31,966 nt of DNA from an uncultured Peptoniphilus sp. (GCA_946999425.1 CAMQDG010000010.1:1-31966), one strand, 5' to 3'; shown: positions 6,660 to 15,400, counted from the stretch's first letter. The notes: a model not told the origin generated them from the letters alone. Numbers and translations are program-made.

Positions 6660-8333
6660 ATGTATCAAGCACTATATAGAAAATACAGATCTAAAAATTT
6701 TGATGAAATTGTAGGTCAAGATCATATAAAAAATGCCATTAAGCATCAAGTTAAAAATAAAGAAGTTTCTCATGCTTATTTATTTTCAGGCACAAGGGGA
6801 ACGGGAAAGACTTCCATGGCAAAGATTTTATCAAGGGCTGTAAATTGTTTACATCCTGTTGATGGCAATCCATGCAATGAGTGTGAAGTTTGCAAGTCCA
6901 TATTAAATGGAACAAACTTAGATGTTGTGGAAATGGATGCCGCAAGTAATAACGGTGTTGATGATATTCGTGAATTAAAGGAAAAGGTTGTTTATCCCCC
7001 ATCTCAATCAAAATATAAGGTATATATTATTGATGAAGTGCACATGCTGAGCAAGGGGGCTTTTAATGCTCTTTTAAAAGTTTTAGAAGAACCTCCGGAA
7101 TATTTAATTTTTATTCTTGCTACAACGGAGCCAGAAAGAGTCCCACAAACTATTTTATCAAGGACTCAAAGATATAATTTTGTTAGAATTTCTATTCCCA
7201 AGATAATTGAAAATTTAAAAGATATTTTACAAAAAGAAAATAAACAAATAGATGAAAGAGTATATACAATTATTGCAAATGCTGCTGATGGTTCCATGAG
7301 AGATGCAGTTTCTCTTTTAGATAGACTTGTAGCTTCAAGTCCTGATTATATTTCCTATGAGGATGCTATTTCTATTTTAGGAATGACAACTGAGGACAAT
7401 CTTTTTGCTTTGGCAAGGGGCATTTTAAATAGGGACTCTGATAAGATTATTAAGCAAGTTGCAAAGTTATCTGATGAGGGAAGGGATTTAAATGTTCTTT
7501 TAGATGAAATTATCACTTTTTTCAGAAGGATATTAATTGCAAAAGAAGTTAAAGATCCAAAGGAAATTTTATGGGTCAGTGATTTGGAAAGTTATTTAAA
7601 TTTAGCTTCAGAATTTTCTTTAGGTTTTATTATTGAAATTATAAATTCTTTAAATACAGCTAAGGAAAAAAGCAAATTTGCTACTAATAAGAGAATTATT
7701 TTAGAGCTTTCTTTAATTGAACTTTGTAATGGTGGGGATTCTCTTTTAAGTCGCCTTGAAAATTTGGAAAATAAGATAAAATTTCTGTCTTCTAAAGATT
7801 TAAAAAAAGTTCAAAGTGCAAATTTTGAAGCTCCAGATGAAAATCAAAAAAAATCTTACGATAAATCTTATGAAGATTATCTTGATTCTATGGCAGAAGA
7901 TAGTTTTCAAGGTCAAGAGGAAGATTTTGACGAGATTTCAGTTACCGAGGGAATGTTTATTGAATCCGAGGAGGATTTAAAGGAAGAAAAAAATCAGGAA
8001 GAAGTTTTGACACAAAATGGAGATTTTGATTTAGATAAACTCATAAGTTTAGCATTAGAAAATAATTTACTTATAATGTCCATAAACTTAAAAGAAGCAT
8101 CTTCTTGTTATTTAGATAAGGACAGACTTACCATAGATTTTATGGAAGAAAAAAGCTTGCAATATAATCTTATAAATAAGGACGATAATATTAAGGCTAT
8201 TGAAAAAATTTTAAAAAAAGAATTTAATAGGGATATAAGTATAAAATTTCAACTTAAAAAAAACATTGAAAAGGAAAAAGCTATCGACAAACTTTATGAT
8301 TTGTTTGGAAAAGAAAATATAGAAAGGAATTAA
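6660..8333 (+). CDS. dnaX: DNA polymerase III clamp-loader subunit gamma/tau
   Basis: The AAA+ motor of the clamp loader, which places the sliding clamp on primed DNA at the replication fork. Walker A GTRGTGKT is at 44-51, a Zn site uses Cys63, Cys72, Cys75 and Cys78, and Walker B IIDEVH is at 123-128. The SRTQRY sensor/arginine-finger motif is near 170. Gamma/tau domain III follows, then an acidic linker (about 390-470) and a C-terminal tau-like region. The 557 residues match a full tau form. Runs of seven and eight A in the linker (7802-7808 and 7846-7853) could in principle allow slippage to a shorter form, but nothing shows it. Neighbours ybaB and recR are the classic arrangement. I do not see the SRP RNA gene that often lies upstream in related bacteria. 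Confidence 0.96.
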   Translation: MYQALYRKYRSKNFDEIVGQDHIKNAIKHQVKNKEVSHAYLFSGTRGTGKTSMAKILSRAVNCLHPVDGNPCNECEVCKSILNGTNLDVVEMDAASNNGVDDIRELKEKVVYPPSQSKYKVYIIDEVHMLSKGAFNALLKVLEEPPEYLIFILATTEPERVPQTILSRTQRYNFVRISIPKIIENLKDILQKENKQIDERVYTIIANAADGSMRDAVSLLDRLVASSPDYISYEDAISILGMTTEDNLFALARGILNRDSDKIIKQVAKLSDEGRDLNVLLDEIITFFRRILIAKEVKDPKEILWVSDLESYLNLASEFSLGFIIEIINSLNTAKEKSKFATNKRIILELSLIELCNGGDSLLSRLENLENKIKFLSSKDLKKVQSANFEAPDENQKKSYDKSYEDYLDSMAEDSFQGQEEDFDEISVTEGMFIESEEDLKEEKNQEEVLTQNGDFDLDKLISLALENNLLIMSINLKEASSCYLDKDRLTIDFMEEKSLQYNLINKDDNIKAIEKILKKEFNRDISIKFQLKKNIEKEKAIDKLYDLFGKENIERN

Positions 8334-8335
8334 AA

Positions 8336-8677
8336 ATGGCAAGATTTCAAGGATTTCCCGGTGGTGGAAATATGAACAACATGATGAAGCAAATGCAAAA
8401 GCTTCAAAAACAAATGGAAGAAATGCAAGATAATCTTAAAGAGGAAACTACAAGTTTTACCTCAGGAGGGGGAGCTGTTGAAGCTACAGTTAACGGTCAA
8501 AAGGAACTTTTAAGTATTAAACTTGATAAGGACGTAGTTGATCCAGATGATGTAGAGATGCTTGAAGATTTAATTGTTACAGCTGTAAATGGAGCTTTAA
8601 AGGAAAGTGATGAAAAGGCTGCAAAACAAATGGGAAAATTAACCGGAGGTTTAAACATTCCGGGTCTTGGTATATGA
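8336..8677 (+). CDS. YbaB/EbfC-family nucleoid-associated protein
   Basis: A small DNA-binding protein of the YbaB/EbfC family, which binds DNA as a dimer and is thought to help shape the nucleoid. It has a Gly/Asn/Met-rich N-terminus, then a helix rich in Met, Gln and Lys (MKQMQKLQKQMEEMQ, about 16-30), then the conserved VEATVNGQKELLSIKLD sheet region. The 113 residues are standard. It starts 2 bases after dnaX with AAAGGAA and overlaps recR by 4 bases. The dnaX-ybaB-recR order is conserved widely and implies coexpression with replication and repair functions. Confidence 0.95.
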   Translation: MARFQGFPGGGNMNNMMKQMQKLQKQMEEMQDNLKEETTSFTSGGGAVEATVNGQKELLSIKLDKDVVDPDDVEMLEDLIVTAVNGALKESDEKAAKQMGKLTGGLNIPGLGI

Positions 8678-9267
8678 GTCAAAAACCTATTGAAGAATTA
8701 ATTAATGAGCTTTCAGGTCTTCCTGGTATTGGAGAAAAAACAGCTCAAAGACTTGCTTATTATATTTTGGATTTAGATGAAATAAATGTAAAAAAATTAT
8801 CGGATTCAATAATTAATGCAAAATTAAATACAAAAAGATGTTCCATTTGTTGTAATTTTACTGATGGGGATCCCTGTAGCATATGTTCCGATTTAAATAG
8901 GGATTCGTCTACTATTTGCATTGTAGAATATCCAAAGGATGTTTTAGCAATGGAAAGAACAGGTGCTTATCATGGTCTTTATCATGTCCTTCATGGAACC
9001 ATAAAACCTTTAAGGGGAGTATCTCCCGATGATTTGACTATAAGTGAACTTATAAAAAGATTATCGAATCCGGAAATTAAAGAAGTTATTGTTGCAACTA
9101 ATCCTACAACGGACGGAGATACTACTGCTATGTATTTAAAAAGACTTTTAAGTCCTCTTGGAATTAAAACTACAAGAATTGCATATGGTATTCCAGTGGG
9201 AGGAGATCTTCAATATTATGATGAAGTTACTATTTCAACTGCATTAAACAATAGACAAGAAATTTAA
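8674..9267 (+). CDS. recR: Recombination mediator protein RecR
   Basis: Works with RecO (and RecF) to load RecA on gapped DNA. A helix-hairpin-helix is visible at LPGIGEKTAQRLA (16-28). A zinc finger uses Cys56, Cys59, Cys68 and Cys71, with an extra Cys60. A Toprim domain follows from about 78, with the ATNPTTDGDTTA motif typical of RecR. Length 197 residues, normal. The ATG overlaps the ybaB TGA. Last gene of the dnaX unit; a terminator follows within a few bases. Confidence 0.96.
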   Translation: MSQKPIEELINELSGLPGIGEKTAQRLAYYILDLDEINVKKLSDSIINAKLNTKRCSICCNFTDGDPCSICSDLNRDSSTICIVEYPKDVLAMERTGAYHGLYHVLHGTIKPLRGVSPDDLTISELIKRLSNPEIKEVIVATNPTTDGDTTAMYLKRLLSPLGIKTTRIAYGIPVGGDLQYYDEVTISTALNNRQEI

Positions 9268-9268
9268 G

Positions 9269-9292
9269 TGCCGGCAAGAGCCGGTATTTTTT
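9269..9292 (+). terminator. Terminator after recR
   Basis: The stem CCGGC-AAGA-GCCGG, extended by a G-T and a T-A pair (9269-9275 with 9280-9286), is followed by six T at 9287-9292. Confidence 0.85.
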
Positions 9293-9319
9293 AAACTTAT
9301 TTATAGAAGTAGTCTTTAA

Positions 9320-9328
9320 TGTTATAAT
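9320..9328 (+). promoter_or_regulatory. Extended -10 promoter of the hpt operon
   Basis: TGTTATAAT (TGn plus TATAAT at 9323-9328) lies between the recR terminator and the next genes. No strong -35 is seen. Confidence 0.6.
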
Positions 9329-9344
9329 TTTATAAGGGGTATTT

Positions 9345-9458
9345 ATGAGAGATATTTACTTAATAATTATAATAATTATTTTAATTACAATTCAAATGAG
9401 TTTAATTGATATACAAAAAGAAATAAGGGAGATAAAAAGGGGTAATCATGGAAAATAA
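9345..9458 (+). CDS. Possible 37-residue membrane peptide
   Basis: A short open frame with AAGGGG 5 bases before its ATG and directly downstream of the promoter at 9323. The peptide has a very hydrophobic run of Ile/Leu (about 5-21) and a charged C-terminal part (DIQKEIREIKRG), the pattern of a single-pass small membrane protein. Its end overlaps the hpt start by 11 bases, so it could couple translation to hpt. The Ile/Leu codons are simple A/T runs, so chance is a real alternative. No family is recognised. Confidence 0.4.
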   Translation: MRDIYLIIIIIILITIQMSLIDIQKEIREIKRGNHGK

Positions 9459-9975
9459 AAAACGTCTTATTCTTTTTTCAAAGGAAGAAATAGATAAAAG
9501 AGTAGTTGAACTTGGGAAAATTTTAACTGAAGACTATAAAGATAAGGATCTTTTAGTTATTTCTCTTCTTAGAGGTTCATTTATTTTTGCTGCTGATCTT
9601 GTGAGGAATATTGATTTAAAACTTGAAATTGATTTTTTAACAACTACAAGTTATGAAAATGAAGAAAAAAGTTCCGGTATTGTAAATTTTATAGGGGGAC
9701 TTAGAAGTAGTGTAAAAGACAGAGATGTTTTAATTGTTGATGATATTGTAGATTCAGGAAACACTCTAAAGGCTGTAAAAGAAAAAGTTCAAAAGATGGG
9801 TCCTAAAAGTCTTAAATCTTGTGTTTGTTTAAATAAACCTTCAAGAAGAGAGGTAGATATTGAACCTGATTATGTAGCTTTTACCATTGAAGATGTATTT
9901 ATAGTAGGCTATGGCCTTAACTACGGGGACTATATGAGAAACGTTCCTTATATTTTTACTTATGAAAACAAATAA
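9448..9975 (+). CDS. hpt: Hypoxanthine-guanine phosphoribosyltransferase
   Basis: Purine salvage enzyme that joins hypoxanthine or guanine to PRPP, giving IMP or GMP, in the cytoplasm. It shows the LRGSF loop (41-45), the flexible-loop TTTSYE region (65-70), the PRPP-binding motif VLIVDDIVDSGNTL (94-107) and a C-terminal YVAFTIEDVFIVGYGLNY segment that contacts the base. Length 175 residues, normal for bacterial Hpt. A ribosome site AAAAAGGGG precedes it. The usual Firmicute neighbours tilS and ftsH are absent. It instead leads into a membrane protease and sirtuin gene with a 14-base overlap. Confidence 0.95.
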   Translation: MENKKRLILFSKEEIDKRVVELGKILTEDYKDKDLLVISLLRGSFIFAADLVRNIDLKLEIDFLTTTSYENEEKSSGIVNFIGGLRSSVKDRDVLIVDDIVDSGNTLKAVKEKVQKMGPKSLKSCVCLNKPSRREVDIEPDYVAFTIEDVFIVGYGLNYGDYMRNVPYIFTYENK

Positions 9976-10876
9976 AAAGTATCTTAATGTTTTTAGTGTC
10001 AATATCTTTTGTCTTATCTTCGGCATACTTTTTTTGACCATAGGAAATTCTATACAAGACAAAAATTTTTTCCTGGGAACTTTTATTACTGAGGTTTTCA
10101 TCCTTCTTATTCCTTCCTTAATAGTTGTTAATTTAAGCGGAAGGGCTAAAAGTATTTTAAACATAAATAGAATAAGTATTATAGATTTATTTTTAGTTAT
10201 TATAGTAACTATTTTATCTTATCCAATAATACTTTTATTTAACGGTATATTTTTGACTTTAATTTCAAAATTTGTGGAATTTAATAATTTTTCCATGGAT
10301 CTTTTTACTAAGTCGGAAATTAAAAAATATTTTATTTTTGTATGTTTTTTACCTTCTATTTGTGAAGAAATTTTTTTCAGAGGAGCAGTTTTAAGTTCTT
10401 ATGATATTTATGGAAGAAAATTTGCCATTTTTATGAGTTCTTTCGTCTTTGCCCTCAGCCATTTCGACATACAAAATTTTATTGCACCCCTGCTTTTAGG
10501 TATATTATTTTCAAACATGATGGAGCTTACAGGTTCGATTTTTGCACCTATAACTGCTCATTTTACAAATAATATAATTGCAATTATCTTTGCTAAATAT
10601 TTAAATGACTACTTTTTTAAATATCTATCTGCAACAGATTTTTCAAAGGAAATAGGCAGTGTGGAAGTTTTTACAATAGTTGTTTTGACTTTTGCAAGTA
10701 TTATAAGTTTTTTTGTCATAAGATATATTTTTAAATACATGAATAAAAAGAGAAGGGTAAGTGAAATAAGCGAAAAATACAGGGGCCTTAGAAATATTGA
10801 ACTTTTCAGCTTTATTCCTATATTTGCTGAAATAATATTGTATTTGGTTTATAACTTTCAAATTTTCAGGAGGTAG
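9962..10876 (+). CDS. CPBP-family intramembrane metalloprotease
   Basis: A multi-pass membrane protein of the CPBP/Abi (Rce1-like) family, putative proteases that cleave inside or beside membranes. The conserved motifs are clear: EEIFFR with Glu135, Glu136 and Arg140; FALSH with His167; and a third motif HFTNN with His200 and Asn203/204. About seven hydrophobic segments span the protein, starting at 11-28. No ribosome site precedes the ATG, which lies in the last codons of hpt, so re-initiation after hpt is likely. Members act in prenyl-protein processing, bacteriocin immunity or signalling. The substrate here is unknown. Confidence 0.88.
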   Translation: MKTNKKYLNVFSVNIFCLIFGILFLTIGNSIQDKNFFLGTFITEVFILLIPSLIVVNLSGRAKSILNINRISIIDLFLVIIVTILSYPIILLFNGIFLTLISKFVEFNNFSMDLFTKSEIKKYFIFVCFLPSICEEIFFRGAVLSSYDIYGRKFAIFMSSFVFALSHFDIQNFIAPLLLGILFSNMMELTGSIFAPITAHFTNNIIAIIFAKYLNDYFFKYLSATDFSKEIGSVEVFTIVVLTFASIISFFVIRYIFKYMNKKRRVSEISEKYRGLRNIELFSFIPIFAEIILYLVYNFQIFRR

Positions 10877-10878
10877 TT

Positions 10879-11601
10879 ATGTCTATAGAAAAAGCAGTTG
10901 AATTAATAAAAAATTCAAAAAAGATTTTTGCCTTAACAGGAGCGGGAATATCCACTGAGTCTGGAATACCAGACTTCAGGTCTGAAACAGGCTATTACTC
11001 AAAAATGGATCCTATGGCAGCTCTATCTAAGGATGTTTTGCTAAAAAATCCTAAAAGATTTTATTCTGAGGGCTATGTTATTTTATCTGATTTAAATGAC
11101 AAAAGTCCCAATCAAGGCCATATTGCTCTTAAAGAATTAGAAGACCTTGGATATTTACAGGGAATTATTACACAAAACATAGATAATCTCCATACAAAAG
11201 CAGGAAGTTCAAATGTTTATGAAGTTCATGGTGAAACAAGGGATGTTAGCTGCATGTCTTGTGGAAAAGTTTATCCCTTTTCTTATATGAAAGACCAAGT
11301 AGAAAAAAATATAATTCCACCTAAATGTAATTGTGGAGGAGTAATAAGACCTAATGTTGTAATGTTTGGGGACATGATGCCTGATGATTTTACAAGGGCG
11401 GCACAAGATTTAGAAGATGCAGACCTTTTAATAGTTATCGGATCTTCCTTGCAAGTTTCTCCTGTAAATTACTTGCCAAGATATGTTAAAAATTTAATTA
11501 TAATTAACAATGAACCTACACCCTTTGATTCCTATGCACAAGTGGTAATTCATGAACCTGCAGGAAAGACTTTAAAGAAAATTATAGAGGCTCTTAAATG
11601 A
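10879..11601 (+). CDS. NAD-dependent protein deacylase, sirtuin family
   Basis: A Sir2-family enzyme that removes acyl groups from lysines, using NAD and producing nicotinamide and O-acyl-ADP-ribose. It has the NAD-binding GAGIS (21-25) and the PDFRS loop (31-35), TQNID (98-102), the catalytic His117 in VHGE, a zinc site Cys125, Cys128, Cys150 and Cys152, and the GSSLQVSP motif (188-195). Length 240 residues, typical of bacterial CobB/SrtN-like proteins. AGGAGG precedes it, and it overlaps the next gene by 4 bases (ATGA). No acetyltransferase gene is nearby, so its target is not indicated by context. Confidence 0.95.
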   Translation: MSIEKAVELIKNSKKIFALTGAGISTESGIPDFRSETGYYSKMDPMAALSKDVLLKNPKRFYSEGYVILSDLNDKSPNQGHIALKELEDLGYLQGIITQNIDNLHTKAGSSNVYEVHGETRDVSCMSCGKVYPFSYMKDQVEKNIIPPKCNCGGVIRPNVVMFGDMMPDDFTRAAQDLEDADLLIVIGSSLQVSPVNYLPRYVKNLIIINNEPTPFDSYAQVVIHEPAGKTLKKIIEALK

Positions 11602-12302
11602 TTTACGGTTCTTTTGCTGAAGTTTATGATGAACTTATGTGGGACTTGGATTATAAAAAACTTGCAAACTTTATTGAAGAAGAAATAGAAGGAAAGACAA
11701 TTCTTGAAATGGCTTGTGGAACTGGAACAATTATAGACCTACTGGAAGATAAGTATGAGATGGAAGGTTTTGATTTATCGGAAGATATGCTTGCCATGGC
11801 AAGAAATAAAGTTAAAGCTCCTCTATATAAGTTGGATATAAAGAATTTTAATATGATGAAGACTTATGATGGAATTTTATGTCTATCAGACAGTTTAAAT
11901 TATATTTTGCAAACAGAAGATTTAGAAAATATTTTTAAAAATGTATATAAACACCTAAACAAGGAAGGCAAATTTATTTTTGATTTAAATACCCATGAAA
12001 AGTTTTTATCTATGGAAAAAATTTATGTAGATGAATCGGAAAATGCCTTTTACGTTTGGGAAGATTACTATGATAAAGATAAAAGACTTAATACTTATTA
12101 TGTAAATTTTTTTATAAGGGATAAGGATAAGTATAAGAGAATTACTGAGGAACATATTGAAAAAGCCCATGATTTAAAAAAAGTAGAAGCTTATTTAAAA
12201 AAAGCGGGCTTTGATATAAAAAAATATAATGACTATAAGAGAGAGGGTGACATTAAAGGGTCTCATAGGATGACCTTTGTTTGTAAAAAATGGGAAAAAT
12301 AA
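11598..12302 (+). CDS. Class I SAM-dependent methyltransferase, substrate unknown
   Basis: A Rossmann-fold methyltransferase. Motif I ILEMACGTGT (35-44) binds S-adenosylmethionine, the acidic residue after strand 2 lies in MEGFDLS (56-61), and a DGILCLSDSLNY stretch matches motif IV and beyond. Residues 130-234 form a small beta-rich cap with a charged C-terminus. Proteins of this type, annotated as 'class I SAM methyltransferase' in many Firmicutes, have no firm substrate. It overlaps the sirtuin gene by 4 bases and the hsp33 gene by 13, so the three are translated as a set. Confidence 0.88.
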   Translation: MIYGSFAEVYDELMWDLDYKKLANFIEEEIEGKTILEMACGTGTIIDLLEDKYEMEGFDLSEDMLAMARNKVKAPLYKLDIKNFNMMKTYDGILCLSDSLNYILQTEDLENIFKNVYKHLNKEGKFIFDLNTHEKFLSMEKIYVDESENAFYVWEDYYDKDKRLNTYYVNFFIRDKDKYKRITEEHIEKAHDLKKVEAYLKKAGFDIKKYNDYKREGDIKGSHRMTFVCKKWEK

Positions 12303-13168
12303 TAAGCACAATTTCAAAAGACGGATTTGTAAAAGCAAAATTTGCAGATACGGGAGATTTAGTAGAAGAAGCAAGAAAAATTCATAATTTATCTAAAACT
12401 GCCTCGGCTGCCCTTGGTAGAACTTTAACTGCTGCAGCAATTATGGTGAGTAGCTTAAAGAATAAAGAAGATTCCCTTACTATAATTATTGCAGGAGACG
12501 GTCCGGGAGGAAGAATAGTAGCAACCTGCCAAAATGATGGTTATGTAAAAGGTTATGTGGAAAATCCTGAATTTGATTTACCCATAAGACAGAGTGATAA
12601 TAAAATTGATGTTGCTGGTTTTGTGGGAAAGGGCCTTTTAAAAGTTACAATGGATCTTGGAATGAAAGAACCTTATGTGGGACAAGTTCCCCTAGTTAGC
12701 GGAGAGATTGCAGAGGATTTTGCCAATTATCTTTTGACTTCTCAGCAAATTCCTTCAGCTGTTGGTCTTGGAGTTTTAGTAGATAAAGACTTGTCTATTA
12801 AAAATGCAGGAGGATTTATCCTCGAACTTATGCCAGATTGTCCAGAAGATATTATAGAAAAAATTGAAAGTTCAATTATTTCTCTTGGTAATATTACTTA
12901 TTTACTGGAAAAATTTACTTATAAAGAAATTTTAGACAAAATTTATGGAGAAATTGAATATTCTATTTTAGAAGAAAAAGAAGTAAGTTACAGATGCAAC
13001 TGCTCCAGAGAAAAAGTTGAAGATTCTTTAGAGTCTTTGGGAGAAAAAGAATTAAGAGAAATGATTGAAGAAGATGGTCATGCTCATGTTGAATGTTATT
13101 TTTGCAACAAGGAGTATGAATTTACAAAAGAAGAATTAAAAAACATACTAAAGAGGATTACAAAATGA
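12290..13168 (+). CDS. hslO: Redox-regulated chaperone Hsp33
   Basis: A cytosolic holdase that is switched on by oxidation and protects unfolding proteins. The N-terminal domain shows IIAGDGPGGRI (66-76) and the GYV/ENP region. The C-terminal redox switch has Cys236-X-Cys238 and Cys269-X2-Cys272, which bind Zn when reduced and form disulfides on oxidation. Length 292 residues, standard. For an apparently anaerobic organism, this would be a defence against oxygen or bleach-like stress. Overlaps its upstream and downstream genes. Confidence 0.96.
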   Translation: MGKIISTISKDGFVKAKFADTGDLVEEARKIHNLSKTASAALGRTLTAAAIMVSSLKNKEDSLTIIIAGDGPGGRIVATCQNDGYVKGYVENPEFDLPIRQSDNKIDVAGFVGKGLLKVTMDLGMKEPYVGQVPLVSGEIAEDFANYLLTSQQIPSAVGLGVLVDKDLSIKNAGGFILELMPDCPEDIIEKIESSIISLGNITYLLEKFTYKEILDKIYGEIEYSILEEKEVSYRCNCSREKVEDSLESLGEKELREMIEEDGHAHVECYFCNKEYEFTKEELKNILKRITK

Positions 13169-13680
13169 ATACTAAAAATACACGTTTTATAACAACTTGT
13201 GCAATTTCCATTGCACTTACTTATTTATTTACTTGGGTAGTTAGAGTTCCAGGACCAGTTACAGGAGGTCTTGTACATCTTGGAAATGTTCCATTTTTTA
13301 TAACAAGCATCTTACTTGGGCCTACACCAGGTGCCATAGCAGGAGCTGTTGGCATGGGACTTTTTGACATTACATCAGGTTGGGGAGCATGGGCACCTAT
13401 AACAATAATAACAGGAATTATAATGGGCCTCGGAATGGGAAAGATAACTCATAAAAAATTTTCTTTTAAGAAACTTATGCTTGCCTTTATATTTGCTCTT
13501 ATAATTAAAGTCTGTGGATATTATATAGGAGAGTGTATTATGTATAAGAGTATGGCTGCACCCCTTGCAAGCATACCGGGAAATATTATTCAAATTTTAT
13601 TTGCATCAATTATTGTAACCTTAATAATAAATCCTATAAAAAAAGCTCTTACTTCTATGCATTTTGATTTAAACAATTAA
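13165..13680 (+). CDS. ECF transporter S component, vitamin uptake
   Basis: A small integral membrane protein (171 residues, about five or six hydrophobic segments) of the ECF S-component group. The GGLVHLGNVPFF motif (about 35-46) and the following GPTPGAIAGAVGMGL resemble the PF07155 'ECF-type riboflavin transporter' family, which also includes S components for other vitamins. It would bind the vitamin and use a shared EcfAA'T energising module encoded elsewhere. No riboswitch precedes it, so the substrate cannot be named. It overlaps hsp33 by 4 bases and ends the operon at the shared terminator. Confidence 0.82.
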   Translation: MNTKNTRFITTCAISIALTYLFTWVVRVPGPVTGGLVHLGNVPFFITSILLGPTPGAIAGAVGMGLFDITSGWGAWAPITIITGIIMGLGMGKITHKKFSFKKLMLAFIFALIIKVCGYYIGECIMYKSMAAPLASIPGNIIQILFASIIVTLIINPIKKALTSMHFDLNN

Positions 13681-13690
13681 ATATTAATAA

Positions 13691-13724
13691 AAAATAAGCC
13701 TGCAAAATTTTGCAGGCTTATTTT
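13691..13724. terminator. Two-way terminator between convergent genes
   Basis: A perfect 17-bp palindrome (13691-13707 with 13708-13724), core AAGCCTGC/GCAGGCTT, flanked by A tracts on one side and T tracts on the other. It works on both strands and touches the stop codon of the minus-strand peptidase gene. Confidence 0.92.
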
Positions 13725-15400
13725 TAAATTTCAATAGAATTTAAAATTTCTTTTAATTTTGGAATAATTTCTTCAAGAGTTCCATCAATCATAGGATTTT
13801 TAATTTTTCCAATTTCCATAAGTTTAAAGAAAGATTGAGATCCTCCAGCTTTACATAAAGTTAAATATTCAGAAAAAGCTTTTTTGTGATCCTCTAAATT
13901 TTTAATTAAATATTGGAAAGCACAAACTTGTGCAAGAGTATAATCAATATAATAAAAAGGAACTGCGAAAATATGACCTTGTCTAAACCAGAAAGTTCCC
14001 TTATTTAAAAACTCATCATCATAATCAAGATCAGGTCTATATTTCATTTCTATTTCATGATATTTTTTCTTTCTTTCTTCAGGACTTACATCAGGGTTTT
14101 CATAGACAAAATGTTGAAACTCATCAACAGTAGCACCATAGGGCAAGAACTCTATGGCACCCTTTAAATGTCTGTATTTAAATCTATTTACTCCCTTACC
14201 GAAAAATAATTCCATCCAGGGCCAAGTAAAAAATTCCATGCTCATAGAATGAATTTCACAAGCTTCATAAGTTGGAAATCTATATTGAGAAATTTCATAA
14301 TCCCTTGACATATACATTTGAAAAGCATGTCCAGCTTCATGAGTTATAACCTCAATGTCACCTTGAGTGCCATTAAAATTTGAAAAAATAAAAGGCACTT
14401 TATACTTATCAAGACCAGTACAATATCCACCAGCTTCTTTTCCAGGCTTTGCAACAAGATCCATAAGTTCCATAGAGGTCATAAGATTAAAAAATTCGCC
14501 AGTTTCTTTAGAAAGCTCATTGTACATTTTTTTAGCATTTTCAACAATAAACCCTTCATCACCAATGGGATTTGCATTTCCTTCGTTAAAATCAATAGTC
14601 CAATCATAATATTTAAAATCTTTTATTCCGATTCTTTCTTTTTGAATTTTTCTAAGTTCAACTCCAAATGGTGTAAAAGTTTTTAAAATATAGTCACGAT
14701 ATTCTTTTACATCTTTTGAATTGTAATCAGTTCTGTATAAAAATTTATATTGTAAATCAACATAATTTTTAAAGCCTAAAGCCTTAGCCATGTTGTTACG
14801 AACCTTTACTAAAGCATCATAAATTTTATCAAATTCTTCTTCATGGTCTTTAAAAAATTCATTTTGTTTTTTATAGGCATCTATTCTTATATCCCTGTCT
14901 TTACTTTCAAGATAGGGTTTCATTTGCGCAAGATTTAATACCTTACCATCAAATTCAATTTGTGCGGAAGCTATAAGCTTATCATATTTTGTAATAAGTT
15001 TATTTTCCTCTTGCATAAAGGGAATAGCTTCTTCCTTCATAACCAAAGAACAATCCAATAAATTTAAAAATTGTTCACCAGTAAGCTTTTTAAGTTCATT
15101 AAGATTTTTTGAATTTAAAATAATTTTTGCAATCTCTACATCTATATTTGCAACTAAGGGATATAAATCATCTATAAATTCCTTTTCTGCATCATAAAAC
15201 TTATCCCTTGTATCAATGGAATGTCTTATGGAAACAAGAGTGCAATTAGTAGAAAAATCATCTTTATATTTTTCAAAATTTAAAATTCTTTTATACTGTT
15301 CTTTTACATCTAAATTATTAAAATCATCAAAATTTTTATGAAAGACTTTTTTATATTCATCAATGTTCGGTCTTTCATAGGGCATTTCTTTAAATTTCAT
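13724..15400 (-). CDS. M3-family oligoendopeptidase
   Basis: A cytoplasmic zinc metallopeptidase (family M3B, PepF-like) that cuts short peptides. The HEAGH motif supplies His354 and His358 as zinc ligands and Glu355 as the catalytic base; Glu382 in YEACEIHS is the likely third ligand. Length 558 residues, matching 'M3 family oligoendopeptidase'. I chose the ATG at 15398-15400 because GGAGG lies 5 bases upstream; the TTG 12 bases earlier overlaps that ribosome site. It would complete the degradation of peptides brought in by an Opp system. Possible extended -10 TGTTAACAT on the minus strand at 15426-15434. Confidence 0.93.
   Translation of the reverse strand: MKFKEMPYERPNIDEYKKVFHKNFDDFNNLDVKEQYKRILNFEKYKDDFSTNCTLVSIRHSIDTRDKFYDAEKEFIDDLYPLVANIDVEIAKIILNSKNLNELKKLTGEQFLNLLDCSLVMKEEAIPFMQEENKLITKYDKLIASAQIEFDGKVLNLAQMKPYLESKDRDIRIDAYKKQNEFFKDHEEEFDKIYDALVKVRNNMAKALGFKNYVDLQYKFLYRTDYNSKDVKEYRDYILKTFTPFGVELRKIQKERIGIKDFKYYDWTIDFNEGNANPIGDEGFIVENAKKMYNELSKETGEFFNLMTSMELMDLVAKPGKEAGGYCTGLDKYKVPFIFSNFNGTQGDIEVITHEAGHAFQMYMSRDYEISQYRFPTYEACEIHSMSMEFFTWPWMELFFGKGVNRFKYRHLKGAIEFLPYGATVDEFQHFVYENPDVSPEERKKKYHEIEMKYRPDLDYDDEFLNKGTFWFRQGHIFAVPFYYIDYTLAQVCAFQYLIKNLEDHKKAFSEYLTLCKAGGSQSFFKLMEIGKIKNPMIDGTLEEIIPKLKEILNSIEI

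Noticed and set aside
9962..13168. Defence system built on the sirtuin and CPBP protease
   Set aside because: The sirtuin is a plain deacylase with intact zinc and catalytic sites and no fused effector, and the neighbours are housekeeping genes; nothing indicates phage defence.
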